From NCBI GenBank assembly GCA_036501145.1, contig DASYAV010000003.1, forward strand, positions 1 to 64,000: 64,000 nt of DNA, read 5' to 3'. Positions within the stretch are counted from its first letter, which is position 1; every line of letters begins with the position of its first letter. The position numbers were made by a program, and so were the translations under genes. The notes beneath the pieces were generated by a model. That model had not been told where the DNA came from, searched no databases, and saw only the letters and a program-made list of their open reading frames with translations. Source of the stretch: PALSA-505 sp036501145 (GTDB lineage Bacteria; Actinomycetota; Actinomycetes; Streptosporangiales; Streptosporangiaceae). Positions 53,178-61,419 of this stretch are shown in pieces.

Positions 53178-54419
53178 TCAGTGTGGGTCACCAGCGGCGA
53201 GTTCGCCTGCCTGCCAGACGGCGGCCACCAGCGGGACGCCCGGCCGGTAGGCCAGGTAGGCGTGTGACGGCGCGTCGAGCATCACCAGGTCGGCGCGGGC
53301 GCCGGCGCCCAGGTGGCCGACGTCGGCCCGGCGCAGCGCCCGGGCCCCGCCGGCGGTGGCCGACCAGACCGCTTCCGCGGTGGTCATCCGCATCTCGCGG
53401 ACGGCGAGCGCGACGCACAGCGGCATGCTCGAGGTGAAGCAGGACCCGGGGTTGCAGTCGGTGGCCAGCGCGACCGTGACCCCCGCGCCGAGCAGGCGGC
53501 GCGCGTCCGGGTAGGGCTGCCGGGTGGAGAACTCGACGCCGGGCAGCAGCGTGGCCACCGTGTCCGAGGCGGCCAGCGCGTCCACGTCCTCGCTGGACAG
53601 GTGGGTGCAGTGGTCGGCGGACGCGGCGCCCGCGGCGACCGCCACGCGCACGCCAGGCCCCGGGCCGAGCTGGTTGGCGTGCACCCGGGGCAGCAGCCCG
53701 GCGGCCTTGCCCGCGGCGAGCACCGCGGTGGCCTCGTCCGCGCCGAACGCGCCGCGCTCGCAGAACACGTCCACCCACTTCGCGGACGGGGCGCAGGCCT
53801 CCAGCATCGGGCCGCAGACCAGATCCACGTAACGGGCGGCGTCCCCGTCGAACTCCGGCGGCACGATGTGCGCGCCCAGGTAGGTGACCTCCTCGGTGAC
53901 CTCGGCGGCGAGGCCGAGGCTGCGCGCCTCGTCCGGCACGGTCAGCCCGTAGCCGGACTTGCACTCGAACGTGGTGGTGCCCTGGCGGAGCATCTCGGCG
54001 GCCAGTCGGCGCAGGCCGGCCCGCAGCTCCGGGTCGGTCGCCTGGCGGGTGGCGGCCACCGTCGACCTGATGCCACCGGCGCGGTAGGGCTGGCCGGCCA
54101 TCCGGGCGGCGAACTCCGCGCCGCGCTCCCCCGCGAACACCAGGTGGGCGTGCGAGTCCACGAACCCGGGCAGCACCGCACGGCCGCGCGCGTCCACGAT
54201 CCGGTCGGCGGCCGGCGCCCGGGAGGCCGGACCGGACCAGGCCACCCGCCCGCCGTCCAGGACCAGCGCCGCGTCCTCGATGACCGCGAACGGTCCCGGG
54301 CTGTGATGCTGGACGGGGGCGCCGCCGGGGGCGGGCGGGCCGGCGTCGGCGGGGGCCGGGCCGGCGTCGGCGGGCGCGTTGGTGACGAGCTCGCCGATGT
54401 TGGTGATCAGCGTGCTCAT
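53178..54419 (-). CDS. hutI: Imidazolonepropionase
   Basis: 413 residues. Third enzyme of histidine degradation, hydrolysing imidazolonepropionate to N-formimino-glutamate. Metal-dependent amidohydrolase signatures are DSHAHLVFAGER (H-x-H), KSGYGLT, the His in RVHANQLG, SADHCTHL and the Asp in ATDCNPGS. An Ala/Pro-rich insertion (about 14-40) lengthens the N-terminal beta domain. No other hut gene is visible, except a decayed SDR downstream, so hutF/hutU would lie elsewhere. Start ATG 54419. Confidence 0.94.
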   Translation of the reverse strand: MSTLITNIGELVTNAPADAGPAPADAGPPAPGGAPVQHHSPGPFAVIEDAALVLDGGRVAWSGPASRAPAADRIVDARGRAVLPGFVDSHAHLVFAGERGAEFAARMAGQPYRAGGIRSTVAATRQATDPELRAGLRRLAAEMLRQGTTTFECKSGYGLTVPDEARSLGLAAEVTEEVTYLGAHIVPPEFDGDAARYVDLVCGPMLEACAPSAKWVDVFCERGAFGADEATAVLAAGKAAGLLPRVHANQLGPGPGVRVAVAAGAASADHCTHLSSEDVDALAASDTVATLLPGVEFSTRQPYPDARRLLGAGVTVALATDCNPGSCFTSSMPLCVALAVREMRMTTAEAVWSATAGGARALRRADVGHLGAGARADLVMLDAPSHAYLAYRPGVPLVAAVWQAGELAAGDPH

Positions 54420-54541
54420 GGCTGGATCTCCGCGAGGTGCACGCTTAGATCATTTCCGGTCGCCCGCCGGTCACGCCAGCCGACCCGCGGATCAGGCGGC
54501 TCGCGGGGCTCAGGCGGCTCGCGGGCTAAGGCGGCTCGCGG

Positions 54542-54838
<297 letters not shown>

Positions 54839-55685
54839 AAGGCCGCCGGCAGCAGCGGGTCACGGCGGCGCGACTCGGCCACCGCGAACGCGGCCAGCAA
54901 GCCCAGCCCGGCAGCGATCGGGATCAGCACGGACGCCCTGGACCAGGCGTGCCCACCGGAGATCACCAGGCCGTAGCTGAGCAGCGTGATCCCGGCGGTG
55001 GCGAGCACCGCGCCGGGCGGGTCAAGTGCCGGGCGGCGGCGCGGCGGGCCGGTGGCCGGGAGCCAGCGGGGGGTCAGCAGCCGGGCGGTGAGGCTGACCA
55101 GCACCGCGATGACGAACATCCAGCGCCAGGACACCCAGGTGGTGACCACGCCGGACAGCACGATCCCGGCGGTCGCGCCGAGCACGGACAGCCCGCCCCA
55201 GGTGGCCATGGCCCGGGCGTGCCGGCCCGGGTCGGGGAAGAGCCTGGGCAGCAGGGTCATGGCGGCGGGTGCGGTCAGTGCCGCACCGATGCCCTCGGTG
55301 AAGCGCGCCGCGATCAGGGTCGCGGTGTCCGGTGCCGCCGCCGCGACGGCCGAGCCGACGGCGAAGACGGCCAGCCCGGTGGTGAACAGTGGCCGCCCGC
55401 CGAACCGGTCGGCCAGACGGCCGCCGAACAGCAGCAGGCCGCTGAAGGCCAGCCCGTAGGCCGCGCTGACCAGCACGAGGCCGGAGGTGCCGAGGCCGAA
55501 CTCCCGGCCGATGGCCGGCAGCGGCACGGCGACCAGGGTGATCGTGAAGATCAGCGTGACCTGCACGGTGCCGAGCAGGGCGAAGGCGCGGCGTGTGGCC
55601 CGGCCGGGCGGGTCGGCGCCGCGGACTGGGCTGCCGCGGCCGGCGGGCCTCGTGGTAGTCACTGATCCTCTCCCCCGGGTGAGTT

Positions 55686-55707
55686 TTCAAGATCGATCGT
55701 TCTTGAA
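55686..55707. promoter_or_regulatory. TTCAAGA-N8-TCTTGAA palindrome
   Basis: Perfect 7-bp arms, total 22 bp, between the DUF1275 stop and the MFS-fragment start. Size and symmetry suit a TetR- or MarR-family repressor, but no such gene is adjacent. Confidence 0.5.
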
Positions 55708-56442
55708 TTAGGGCGAACTGCGGACCCACGCCGGGTCCGGCCTGCCCAGCACGCTGGTGGTTGCGGCGCCCAGCACGATCACCACGAAGGCCGCGGCGAG
55801 CGGGTAGAAGATCGGCGCGTGCAGCACCAGCGCGGCGCCGATGACGGCGCCGGCCAGCATGGTGGCCACGGCGACGAGCCTGCGCCCGGCCTTCGATCCC
55901 GGCCCGCCGGCCAGCTTGCTGTCGGCGGCGATGCCGGTGATCGTCAGGGTGAGCACGGTGGTGGTCAGGTCGGGCACCGCGAGCTTGCGGGCGGCGGCGT
56001 TCTGCAAGCCCATGGCCACGGCCAGGACCACGATGAGCGGGTAGCGGTAGCCGGCTGTCACCGGGCTGCCGCTCAGGCCGGCCAGGATGACACCCACCGC
56101 GAGGAAGACGGCCTGCAGCGCACCGGCCGAGGAGTGCAGCCGGCCGCGGTGGGCGGCGTACCTGGTGGCGATCCAGCCGCCGCCCAACGCGCCCGCCATG
56201 AACGAGACCAGCGCGGTGAGCGAGGCGGCGATCGAGAAGCCGGGCGCGCCGACCAGGGCGAAGCCGAGGAGCACGACGTTGCCGGTCATGTTGGCCACGA
56301 AGACGTGCCCGAGCAGCAGGTAGCTGAACGCATCCACCAGGCCGGTGACCAGCGTCATGCTGAGCAGCACCCGGGGCAGCGGCCCGTGCTTGGCGTCCGG
56401 CTGCCAGATGGTGCCGCGGACGTCCGCCAGGAAAGCTGTCAT
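55708..56442 (-). CDS. DUF1275 (YoaK-like) membrane protein
   Basis: 244 residues with about six membrane segments. The family signature LVTGLVDAFSYLLLGHVFVANMTGN (in pieces under 20 residues: VTGLVDAFSYLLLGHVF, then ANMTGN) and MGLQNAAARKL are present. The function of this family is unknown. It lies between the serine hydrolase gene and the MFS fragment, all on the minus strand, and may be co-transcribed with them. Confidence 0.92.
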   Translation of the reverse strand: MTAFLADVRGTIWQPDAKHGPLPRVLLSMTLVTGLVDAFSYLLLGHVFVANMTGNVVLLGFALVGAPGFSIAASLTALVSFMAGALGGGWIATRYAAHRGRLHSSAGALQAVFLAVGVILAGLSGSPVTAGYRYPLIVVLAVAMGLQNAAARKLAVPDLTTTVLTLTITGIAADSKLAGGPGSKAGRRLVAVATMLAGAVIGAALVLHAPIFYPLAAAFVVIVLGAATTSVLGRPDPAWVRSSP

Positions 56443-56466
56443 CGCATCTGCTCCGGGGTGCGGGAC

Positions 56467-57969
56467 TTACGGGTGGTGCGTCAGCCCGCCCGCCCAGCCG
56501 TCGGGATCCGGCTGTGCCGCGGCGGGCGCGCCCGGTGGGTAGGGCTCGCGGGTGAACACGAACGTGCCCACATCAAGGTGATCGACCGTGCCGTCGGCCC
56601 GGCGCACCAGACGGAGTGTCTCGCCCGCGTAGTAGTTGTCCAGCGCGGTCCAGGTGCCGTCGGCCTCGGGCCGGTAGCGGGACAGCCGGCCCCGGCTGCC
56701 GGCGGGCGACAGGTCCAGCATGCGGTCGGGCAGCAGGCGGAGCGTGAACGGCCGCGGCCCCCAGTACCACAGGCCGGTCAGCTCGAGCAGGGCCTGGTCC
56801 ACCTCGGGCAGCGGCTGCCACGGCGCGGGCAGCGACGGCTCGCGCTCGGCCACGATCTTGATCAGGTCTCCGGCGATCGCATTGGGGTTGGCTCCGGCGG
56901 TGACGTTGGCGAACGCGACGGCGGCGAGGCGATCCTGTGGGCTCGCCACCACTGAGGAGACGAAGCCGGGCATCGAGCCTGAGTGGCCGTGCAGCGTCCG
57001 GCCGTCCGCGCGGAACAGCTGGATGCCGAGGCCGTACCCTCCGGTCCATTTCTCGTCCTCCGGCGCGGAGGCGGGGGTGCGCATCTCGGCCAGCGTGCCG
57101 TCGGCCAGCACCCGGCTGTCGCCGTCGAGCAGGAACGCGGCCAGCCGCCCCATGTCCCTCGTGGTCGACCAGTACTGGCCGGCCGGGGCCATCCGGCGGG
57201 TGTGCGGGAACGGCTCGGGCTGAAGCACGTCCGCCCACGGGTGCACCGCCCAGCCGCGCTGGTACGGCTCCTCGGGATCGAGGGTGGTACGCGACATGCC
57301 GAGCGGCTCCAGCACCTCCCGCCGCACCGCTTCGCCCCACTCCTCGCCGCGCAGCTGGGTGATGAGGCCGCCGAGCAGCGCGTATCCAGGATTGGAGTAA
57401 TGGAACGTCCGCCCGGCCGGGTGCTTGTGCGGCCGCTCGGCGAAGATGTCGGCCAGCCCGGGCCGCAGTTCCCCGGGCGTGCGCTCCCACCAGGGGGCAC
57501 TGGCCTCGGCGGCCAGCCCGCCGGTGTGTGACAGCAACTGGCCCACGGTCAGGTCGCCCACCTGGCCGACATCGAGCACGGCCGCCGCGTCGGCCGGATC
57601 CAGACCGCCCGTGGCCTGGCCGCCGGTGGTCGCGCTGACCGCGGCTGGGCTGCCCGCCGGTGGGCGGTGCGCGGGTGGGCTCAGGTGTTTGCGCAGCGGG
57701 TCGGCGAGGTCCACTACACCCTCGTCGCGCAGCCGCATCACCATGATGGCGACGAGCGTCTTGCTGATAGAGCCGATGCGGTACTGGGTGTCGGCGTCAG
57801 GCTCGCGCCCGCCCGGTATGCTGCGCGAGCCGCACCAGGTCAGACGGCCATCGCGCACCACTCCGGCGGTAACCGAGGGCGCACGGCCGTCGGCCTGTCC
57901 TGTCGCCACGCGGCGCAGGAGCGCTCGGCGGGTTTCGGGGAGCAGTTCTTCACCAGGAGCAACCGACAT
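56467..57969 (-). CDS. Class C beta-lactamase-family serine hydrolase
   Basis: 500 residues of the serine beta-lactamase / DD-peptidase / esterase superfamily. Catalytic Ser67 and Lys70 form SISK; the YSN triad is in FHYSNPGY, and HSG in GHSGSMPGF corresponds to the KTG box. A loop rich in Pro/Ala/Thr (about 97-125) is inserted near the active site. The C-terminal ~110 residues form a lipocalin-like or DUF-type beta domain. No signal peptide is seen, so it is probably cytoplasmic; the reaction is likely ester or peptide hydrolysis rather than drug resistance. ATG 57969 is the start. Confidence 0.88.
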   Translation of the reverse strand: MSVAPGEELLPETRRALLRRVATGQADGRAPSVTAGVVRDGRLTWCGSRSIPGGREPDADTQYRIGSISKTLVAIMVMRLRDEGVVDLADPLRKHLSPPAHRPPAGSPAAVSATTGGQATGGLDPADAAAVLDVGQVGDLTVGQLLSHTGGLAAEASAPWWERTPGELRPGLADIFAERPHKHPAGRTFHYSNPGYALLGGLITQLRGEEWGEAVRREVLEPLGMSRTTLDPEEPYQRGWAVHPWADVLQPEPFPHTRRMAPAGQYWSTTRDMGRLAAFLLDGDSRVLADGTLAEMRTPASAPEDEKWTGGYGLGIQLFRADGRTLHGHSGSMPGFVSSVVASPQDRLAAVAFANVTAGANPNAIAGDLIKIVAEREPSLPAPWQPLPEVDQALLELTGLWYWGPRPFTLRLLPDRMLDLSPAGSRGRLSRYRPEADGTWTALDNYYAGETLRLVRRADGTVDHLDVGTFVFTREPYPPGAPAAAQPDPDGWAGGLTHHP

Positions 57970-58021
57970 GGCGCAACCCTAGTGTGTTCCGCCGGCGCGG
58001 GACGCGGGGCTGGGCGCGAGG

Positions 58022-58495
58022 TTAAAGGCCGCGGCGGTGCAGGGCGTAGCCGAGCGCGGAGATGGCCGGGATGACCGTGGCGGCCACCAGGTTGACCGGA
58101 ACGCCCGCGATCCGTGGCAGATGCTCTGGCTCGTCCTCGACCGCGGTGCCGGGAACGGCCAGGGCTCCGAAGAACGGCAGCCAGGCGACGGCGGGCAGCA
58201 GCGCAGCCATCGCCACGGCCAGGTCGCGCACGGCCGCTGGCTGGCGGTCCACTGACGGGCTGTCCACCGGCTGGCTGTCCACTGGCGGGCTTTCCGCTAG
58301 CTGGGCGGGCCGCCACAGCAGCCACAGGGCAAGAAGCTGAGTGCCGGTCACGGTGCCCCACCCGGCGGCGTTATGGAAGCGGGCGTGCGGCGTCCATTCG
58401 TCGTTGAGGATGTGCGTGCTGTTGATGTCGGCACGTCCCGTGCCGACGATCGTGCCCACCGCTGCCCCGGTCAGTATCAGCCGGCTGATTCGCAT
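58022..58495 (-). CDS. Small membrane protein, DUF6640-like
   Basis: 157 residues with about four hydrophobic segments. The segment ADINSTHILNDEWTPHARFHN matches the D-x-N-x-TH-(I/V)-x-N-x-x-W-x-PHA-(R/K)-FH pattern of DUF6640 proteins. A Ser/Pro/Val repeat (PPVDSQPVDSPSVDRQP) lies in the loop between segments 2 and 3. Function is unknown. Confidence 0.65.
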   Translation of the reverse strand: MRISRLILTGAAVGTIVGTGRADINSTHILNDEWTPHARFHNAAGWGTVTGTQLLALWLLWRPAQLAESPPVDSQPVDSPSVDRQPAAVRDLAVAMAALLPAVAWLPFFGALAVPGTAVEDEPEHLPRIAGVPVNLVAATVIPAISALGYALHRRGL

Positions 58496-58619
58496 GGCCA
58501 CCCGCCTTTCCCTGTCCGCTCTGTCCACTCTTCTGTCCACTCAGTCCGCTCGCTCAAGCTTGCCCGTGCGGGCGGCCGGGCCTCAAGACCGGATGATCGT
58601 GTGGCTGACGACAGATGGG

Positions 58620-59322
58620 CTAATGGGCGCCCGCCAGGACCTGATGCAGCTTGGCGGCGAAGGCGTCCGGCTCCCCCATCGCACCGTATTCGCCGCCGAG
58701 GAAACCGTCGTGACTGCCGGGGAAGATGACGGGGTCGATGCCGAGCCGGGCGGCGACGGCCGTGACCGCACGGCCGGTGATCAGGTCACGGGATTTGATC
58801 CCGCCGGCGATGACGATGCGGGTGGACGCCGCGCGGAGTGCGTCGAAGTCGTGATGGTAGTGGGTGCAGGTGATCTGGTTCTGCCCGACAAGCGGGTCAT
58901 CCCGTGAGCCGTCGTCGTCAGCCGGCAGCCCGAACGCGGCGGGTTCTGGAGCGGGCTGGTCGGCGAACCCGTCCGGAATCGGGCCGGCCAGGCTGATGAG
59001 CGCGATGAATTTCGCCATCGCCGGGCCGAACCCGCTGAGCTGATAGGTCTGGTGAATGTCCTTGCTCGCCGCCAGCGCTGCCTCGCGGTCCGGCAGCTCC
59101 TGGAGGACGGGGGGCTCATGGGCCACGAGCGTGCGCACCTCCGCCGGGTGCTTGGCCACCAGGACCAGCCCGTTGACCGCGCCGCCGCTGTTGGCGAAGA
59201 CGTCCACCGGGCCCGCGTCCACCGCCTGGATCAGCCGGTGCAGGTCGTCGGCGTGCTCGTCGGGTGTCGTAGTGCAGCACGGCATCTGGTGCGTCCAGAG
59301 TGTGTGTCTTCTGCTCGGTCAT
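58620..59322 (-). pseudogene. Alpha/beta hydrolase with internal deletion and frameshift
   Basis: The usual N-terminus MTEQKTHTLDAPDAVLHYD starts at 59322, but after 19 codons it joins directly to TPDEHADDLHRLIQAVDAGP, which belongs about 60 residues later and is in another frame. The later part retains VDVFANSGGAVNG (nucleophile Ser in SGG) and FPGSHDGFLGG (catalytic His). Thus the gene lost the oxyanion/beta-3 region and is probably inactive, though an ORF from 59285 could still be translated. Confidence 0.75.
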
Positions 59323-60008
59323 GGACCCTCTTCCGATGAGTTCCTGCTATGCGCCGATACTGACCCGGCTGGCGGGTGAAAGTCATCGGAGGTACCGCCG
59401 CGGCAGCGGCGCCAGATCACAGCCGGCCTAGTTCGTGAACTGATCGGTAACTACGTCTGGGCACATATCTGCCGCTTGCGGTAAACCTCAGGACGCGGTT
59501 AAAGCGTCCCATTAGCAGAGGAATGTCAGTGGGAAGAATTGCTGCCCGTTGCCAACTGGCGTGCTCGTGCCGTAATTGCGCAGGGGCCGGTATGAACCGC
59601 CAGATTATTACGGCCGGCGCGAGCGCCGGGGGGCTCTGCTGCTGGTCGGCGCGTTCGCTGGAGGCTATGCAGTCGCTCACGATCATGCCGTCACCAGGAT
59701 GATCACCAAGTAGGTCACACCACCTCCGGTCCCACGAACGCGGGTCGGGTGGCAATCCGGACCGCCCGGCCCTGGCCTGTTGTCAGGTCTCCGGCTCCCG
59801 CTGATTCGTCGGCGCCTGCGGCTCCGGCAGGTACCGCCGTCGCATTTGCCTGCAAAGTGGAGCAATTAGGTAAGGGCAGCCACCCATCCTGAGGTTAGTG
59901 GTAGGGCGCGATGGGTCCGGTCAGGGTGCTCCTCGCGGCGGTGCCGGTTGGCCGGCAGAAATTACGCGCAGCTGCGCGGCTATGCATGGGCAGACGGGTC
60001 ACGTGACG
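59323..60008. other. 686-bp gene-poor region
   Basis: No standard gene. GC content drops relative to the neighbours and frames are short. One small candidate ORF is listed separately at 59576-59713. No tRNA, array or clear terminator is seen. Confidence 0.5.
59576..59713 (+). CDS. Possible 45-residue small membrane protein
   Basis: From TTG 59576 (directly after an in-frame TAA) the peptide has a charged start (RRGRYEPPDYYGRRERRG), one hydrophobic stretch (ALLLVGAFAGGYAVA) and a short basic end. This layout is plausible for a single-span protein, but the start is weak and no ribosome site is visible. Confidence 0.25.
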   Translation: MRRGRYEPPDYYGRRERRGALLLVGAFAGGYAVAHDHAVTRMITK

Positions 60009-60944
60009 ATGGACGGCATGAGGAACGATCCAGAGCGGGGCCGCCGGCTCAAGCAGCAGCTCCCCTACCCCTATAACCAGGACTTGTCGAAGGTTCTGCG
60101 AGGTTTGAAGCGGCGCAACCCGATCGGCCGCCGCCGGCAGGCCAACGACCCGGTAACCGCCGCTTACCTGGCCGCTGCGGTACGGCTGATCCAGCGGCAT
60201 CTGGGTCCGGGTGCGGTCCGCAGGCCCGCGGACCCCGACGACGCCGATTCCATCGAACGGCCGCTGCTGAGCTTCCTGTCACAGCGGGCGGTGGCGGCTG
60301 AGGTGAACCGTAACCCCCCGCCGTTCCATCGTGTCGGCAGGGTCCCGACGCTGCGGGAACGGTGGAAGCGGCAGTCCGATTTCATCGCCGATGTGCTGCG
60401 GTTCGGCCTGTGGGGGTGGCACTATCCCGCGGCACACCAGGACGAGGTGGCCGACGCGAAGGACGAGGTGATCCACGGGCAGGACCCGGTGCGCGGACTG
60501 CATCGGCTGTGTTACTGGGACATGACCAAGCTGCTGGGCACCCCGATGTTCCGGCTGGGCCTCATCGCGGCCGCCGAGGCCGAGGGCGATCCGGTCATCG
60601 GCGCGGCGATATCGGGGCGGCATCAGGAGAACGGCCCGCTGTGGAAGGACTTCTACGGCGAGATCCTGAGCAGCCGGGGACTGCGGCTCCGGCCCGGGCT
60701 CACGCTCGACGACTGCTCCACCTTGCTGGCCGCCATCGCCGACGGCCTGGCCCTGCGCGCGCTGGCCGATCCCGACGCCCGGATCATCGACCGTAACCGG
60801 CGCCGCTGCCTGCTCGGGACGGCCGCGCTCGTGGTGATCGCAGGCTCCGTGCAGCGCGCCGACGGCGGCGACGGCCTGACCCTGGAAGACACGGTCCGGG
60901 CCATGATGAACGCGCCCGCGAGCACAGGAGGGAAGGCAGGCTGA
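60009..60944 (+). CDS. TetR-C-like regulator of unknown family
   Basis: 311 residues. The C-terminal ~150 residues (WDMTKLLGTPMFRLGLIAAA, LLAAIADGLALRALADP, LGTAALVVIAGSV) resemble the ligand domain of TetR regulators. The region about 75-130, with FLSQRAVAAEVNRNPP and FIADVLRFGLWGW, may be a degenerate helix-turn-helix; the basic N-terminus is unlike ordinary TetR. ATG 60009 is chosen; ATG 60018 and GTG 60003 are alternatives. It overlaps or abuts a small membrane coiled-coil gene downstream (1-bp gap), so the two probably work together. Confidence 0.6.
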   Translation: MDGMRNDPERGRRLKQQLPYPYNQDLSKVLRGLKRRNPIGRRRQANDPVTAAYLAAAVRLIQRHLGPGAVRRPADPDDADSIERPLLSFLSQRAVAAEVNRNPPPFHRVGRVPTLRERWKRQSDFIADVLRFGLWGWHYPAAHQDEVADAKDEVIHGQDPVRGLHRLCYWDMTKLLGTPMFRLGLIAAAEAEGDPVIGAAISGRHQENGPLWKDFYGEILSSRGLRLRPGLTLDDCSTLLAAIADGLALRALADPDARIIDRNRRRCLLGTAALVVIAGSVQRADGGDGLTLEDTVRAMMNAPASTGGKAG

Positions 60945-60945
60945 G

Positions 60946-61236
60946 ATGAACATGCTGAGCTGGCTCGCCGGGCTGATCATCGGCGCCGCCGCCGCCTGGC
61001 AGATCACCCGGGGATACGCGGCCGCGGACCTGAACCAGCTGCGGGTGCGTCTCGAGGAACAGATCGGCTACTGGCAGGGCGAGGCCGAGCGAGCCGCGGC
61101 CCGGGCCGAGCAACTCTCCGAGCAGACCGCCGCATGGGCGGCCGGCTGCCAGCAGGGCCGGGAGGACGTCCTGTCCGTGGCGCGTGCCCTTACCCAGCGC
61201 AACACCGGGATCGCTCATCCTCACCAGACACGCTGA
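60946..61236 (+). CDS. Small membrane protein with coiled coil
   Basis: 96 residues: a single N-terminal membrane segment (MLSWLAGLIIGAAAAWQI) followed by a helical, Glu/Ala/Gln-rich stretch with heptads (LNQLRVRLEEQIGYWQGEAE, then RAAARAEQLSEQTAAW). It starts one base after the preceding stop (translationally coupled). Function is unknown. Confidence 0.65.
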   Translation: MNMLSWLAGLIIGAAAAWQITRGYAAADLNQLRVRLEEQIGYWQGEAERAAARAEQLSEQTAAWAAGCQQGREDVLSVARALTQRNTGIAHPHQTR

Positions 61237-61278
61237 CCCGGGCGGCGGCGCCGAGAACCCCACGGGCCCGGCGACCGG

Positions 61279-61394
61279 GTGAAATCCGGTTGGTTCGGAT
61301 CCTGGTCCGCGGGTATTGTTCCGGACGTCTCATCCCCTGCGATCGGAGAAGCCGTGCGCATCTGAGGCCATCGAGCCCCGCGCGCCACCGCGCG
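61279..61394 (+). promoter_or_regulatory. Candidate leader-peptide attenuator of the ABC-F gene
   Basis: A 28-residue ORF (GTG 61279 to TGA 61365; peptide begins MKSGWFGSWSAGIVP) is followed by a GC hairpin with arms CGCGCG at 61379-61384 and 61389-61394, then AGGAG and the ABC-F ATG at 61420. Leader ORFs before ABC-F genes are known to sense ribosome-stalling drugs; here this is inference. Confidence 0.4.
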
Positions 61395-61419
61395 CACCCT
61401 CGTGCCTCAGGAGCTGGCT

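Noticed and set aside
59417..59865. Minus-strand ORFs in the gap
   Set aside because: Composition is not protein-like and no start signal is seen.
61285..61310. GGTTCGGATCC stretch resembling a tRNA T-loop
   Set aside because: No acceptor, D or anticodon stems can be formed around it; it lies inside the candidate leader ORF.
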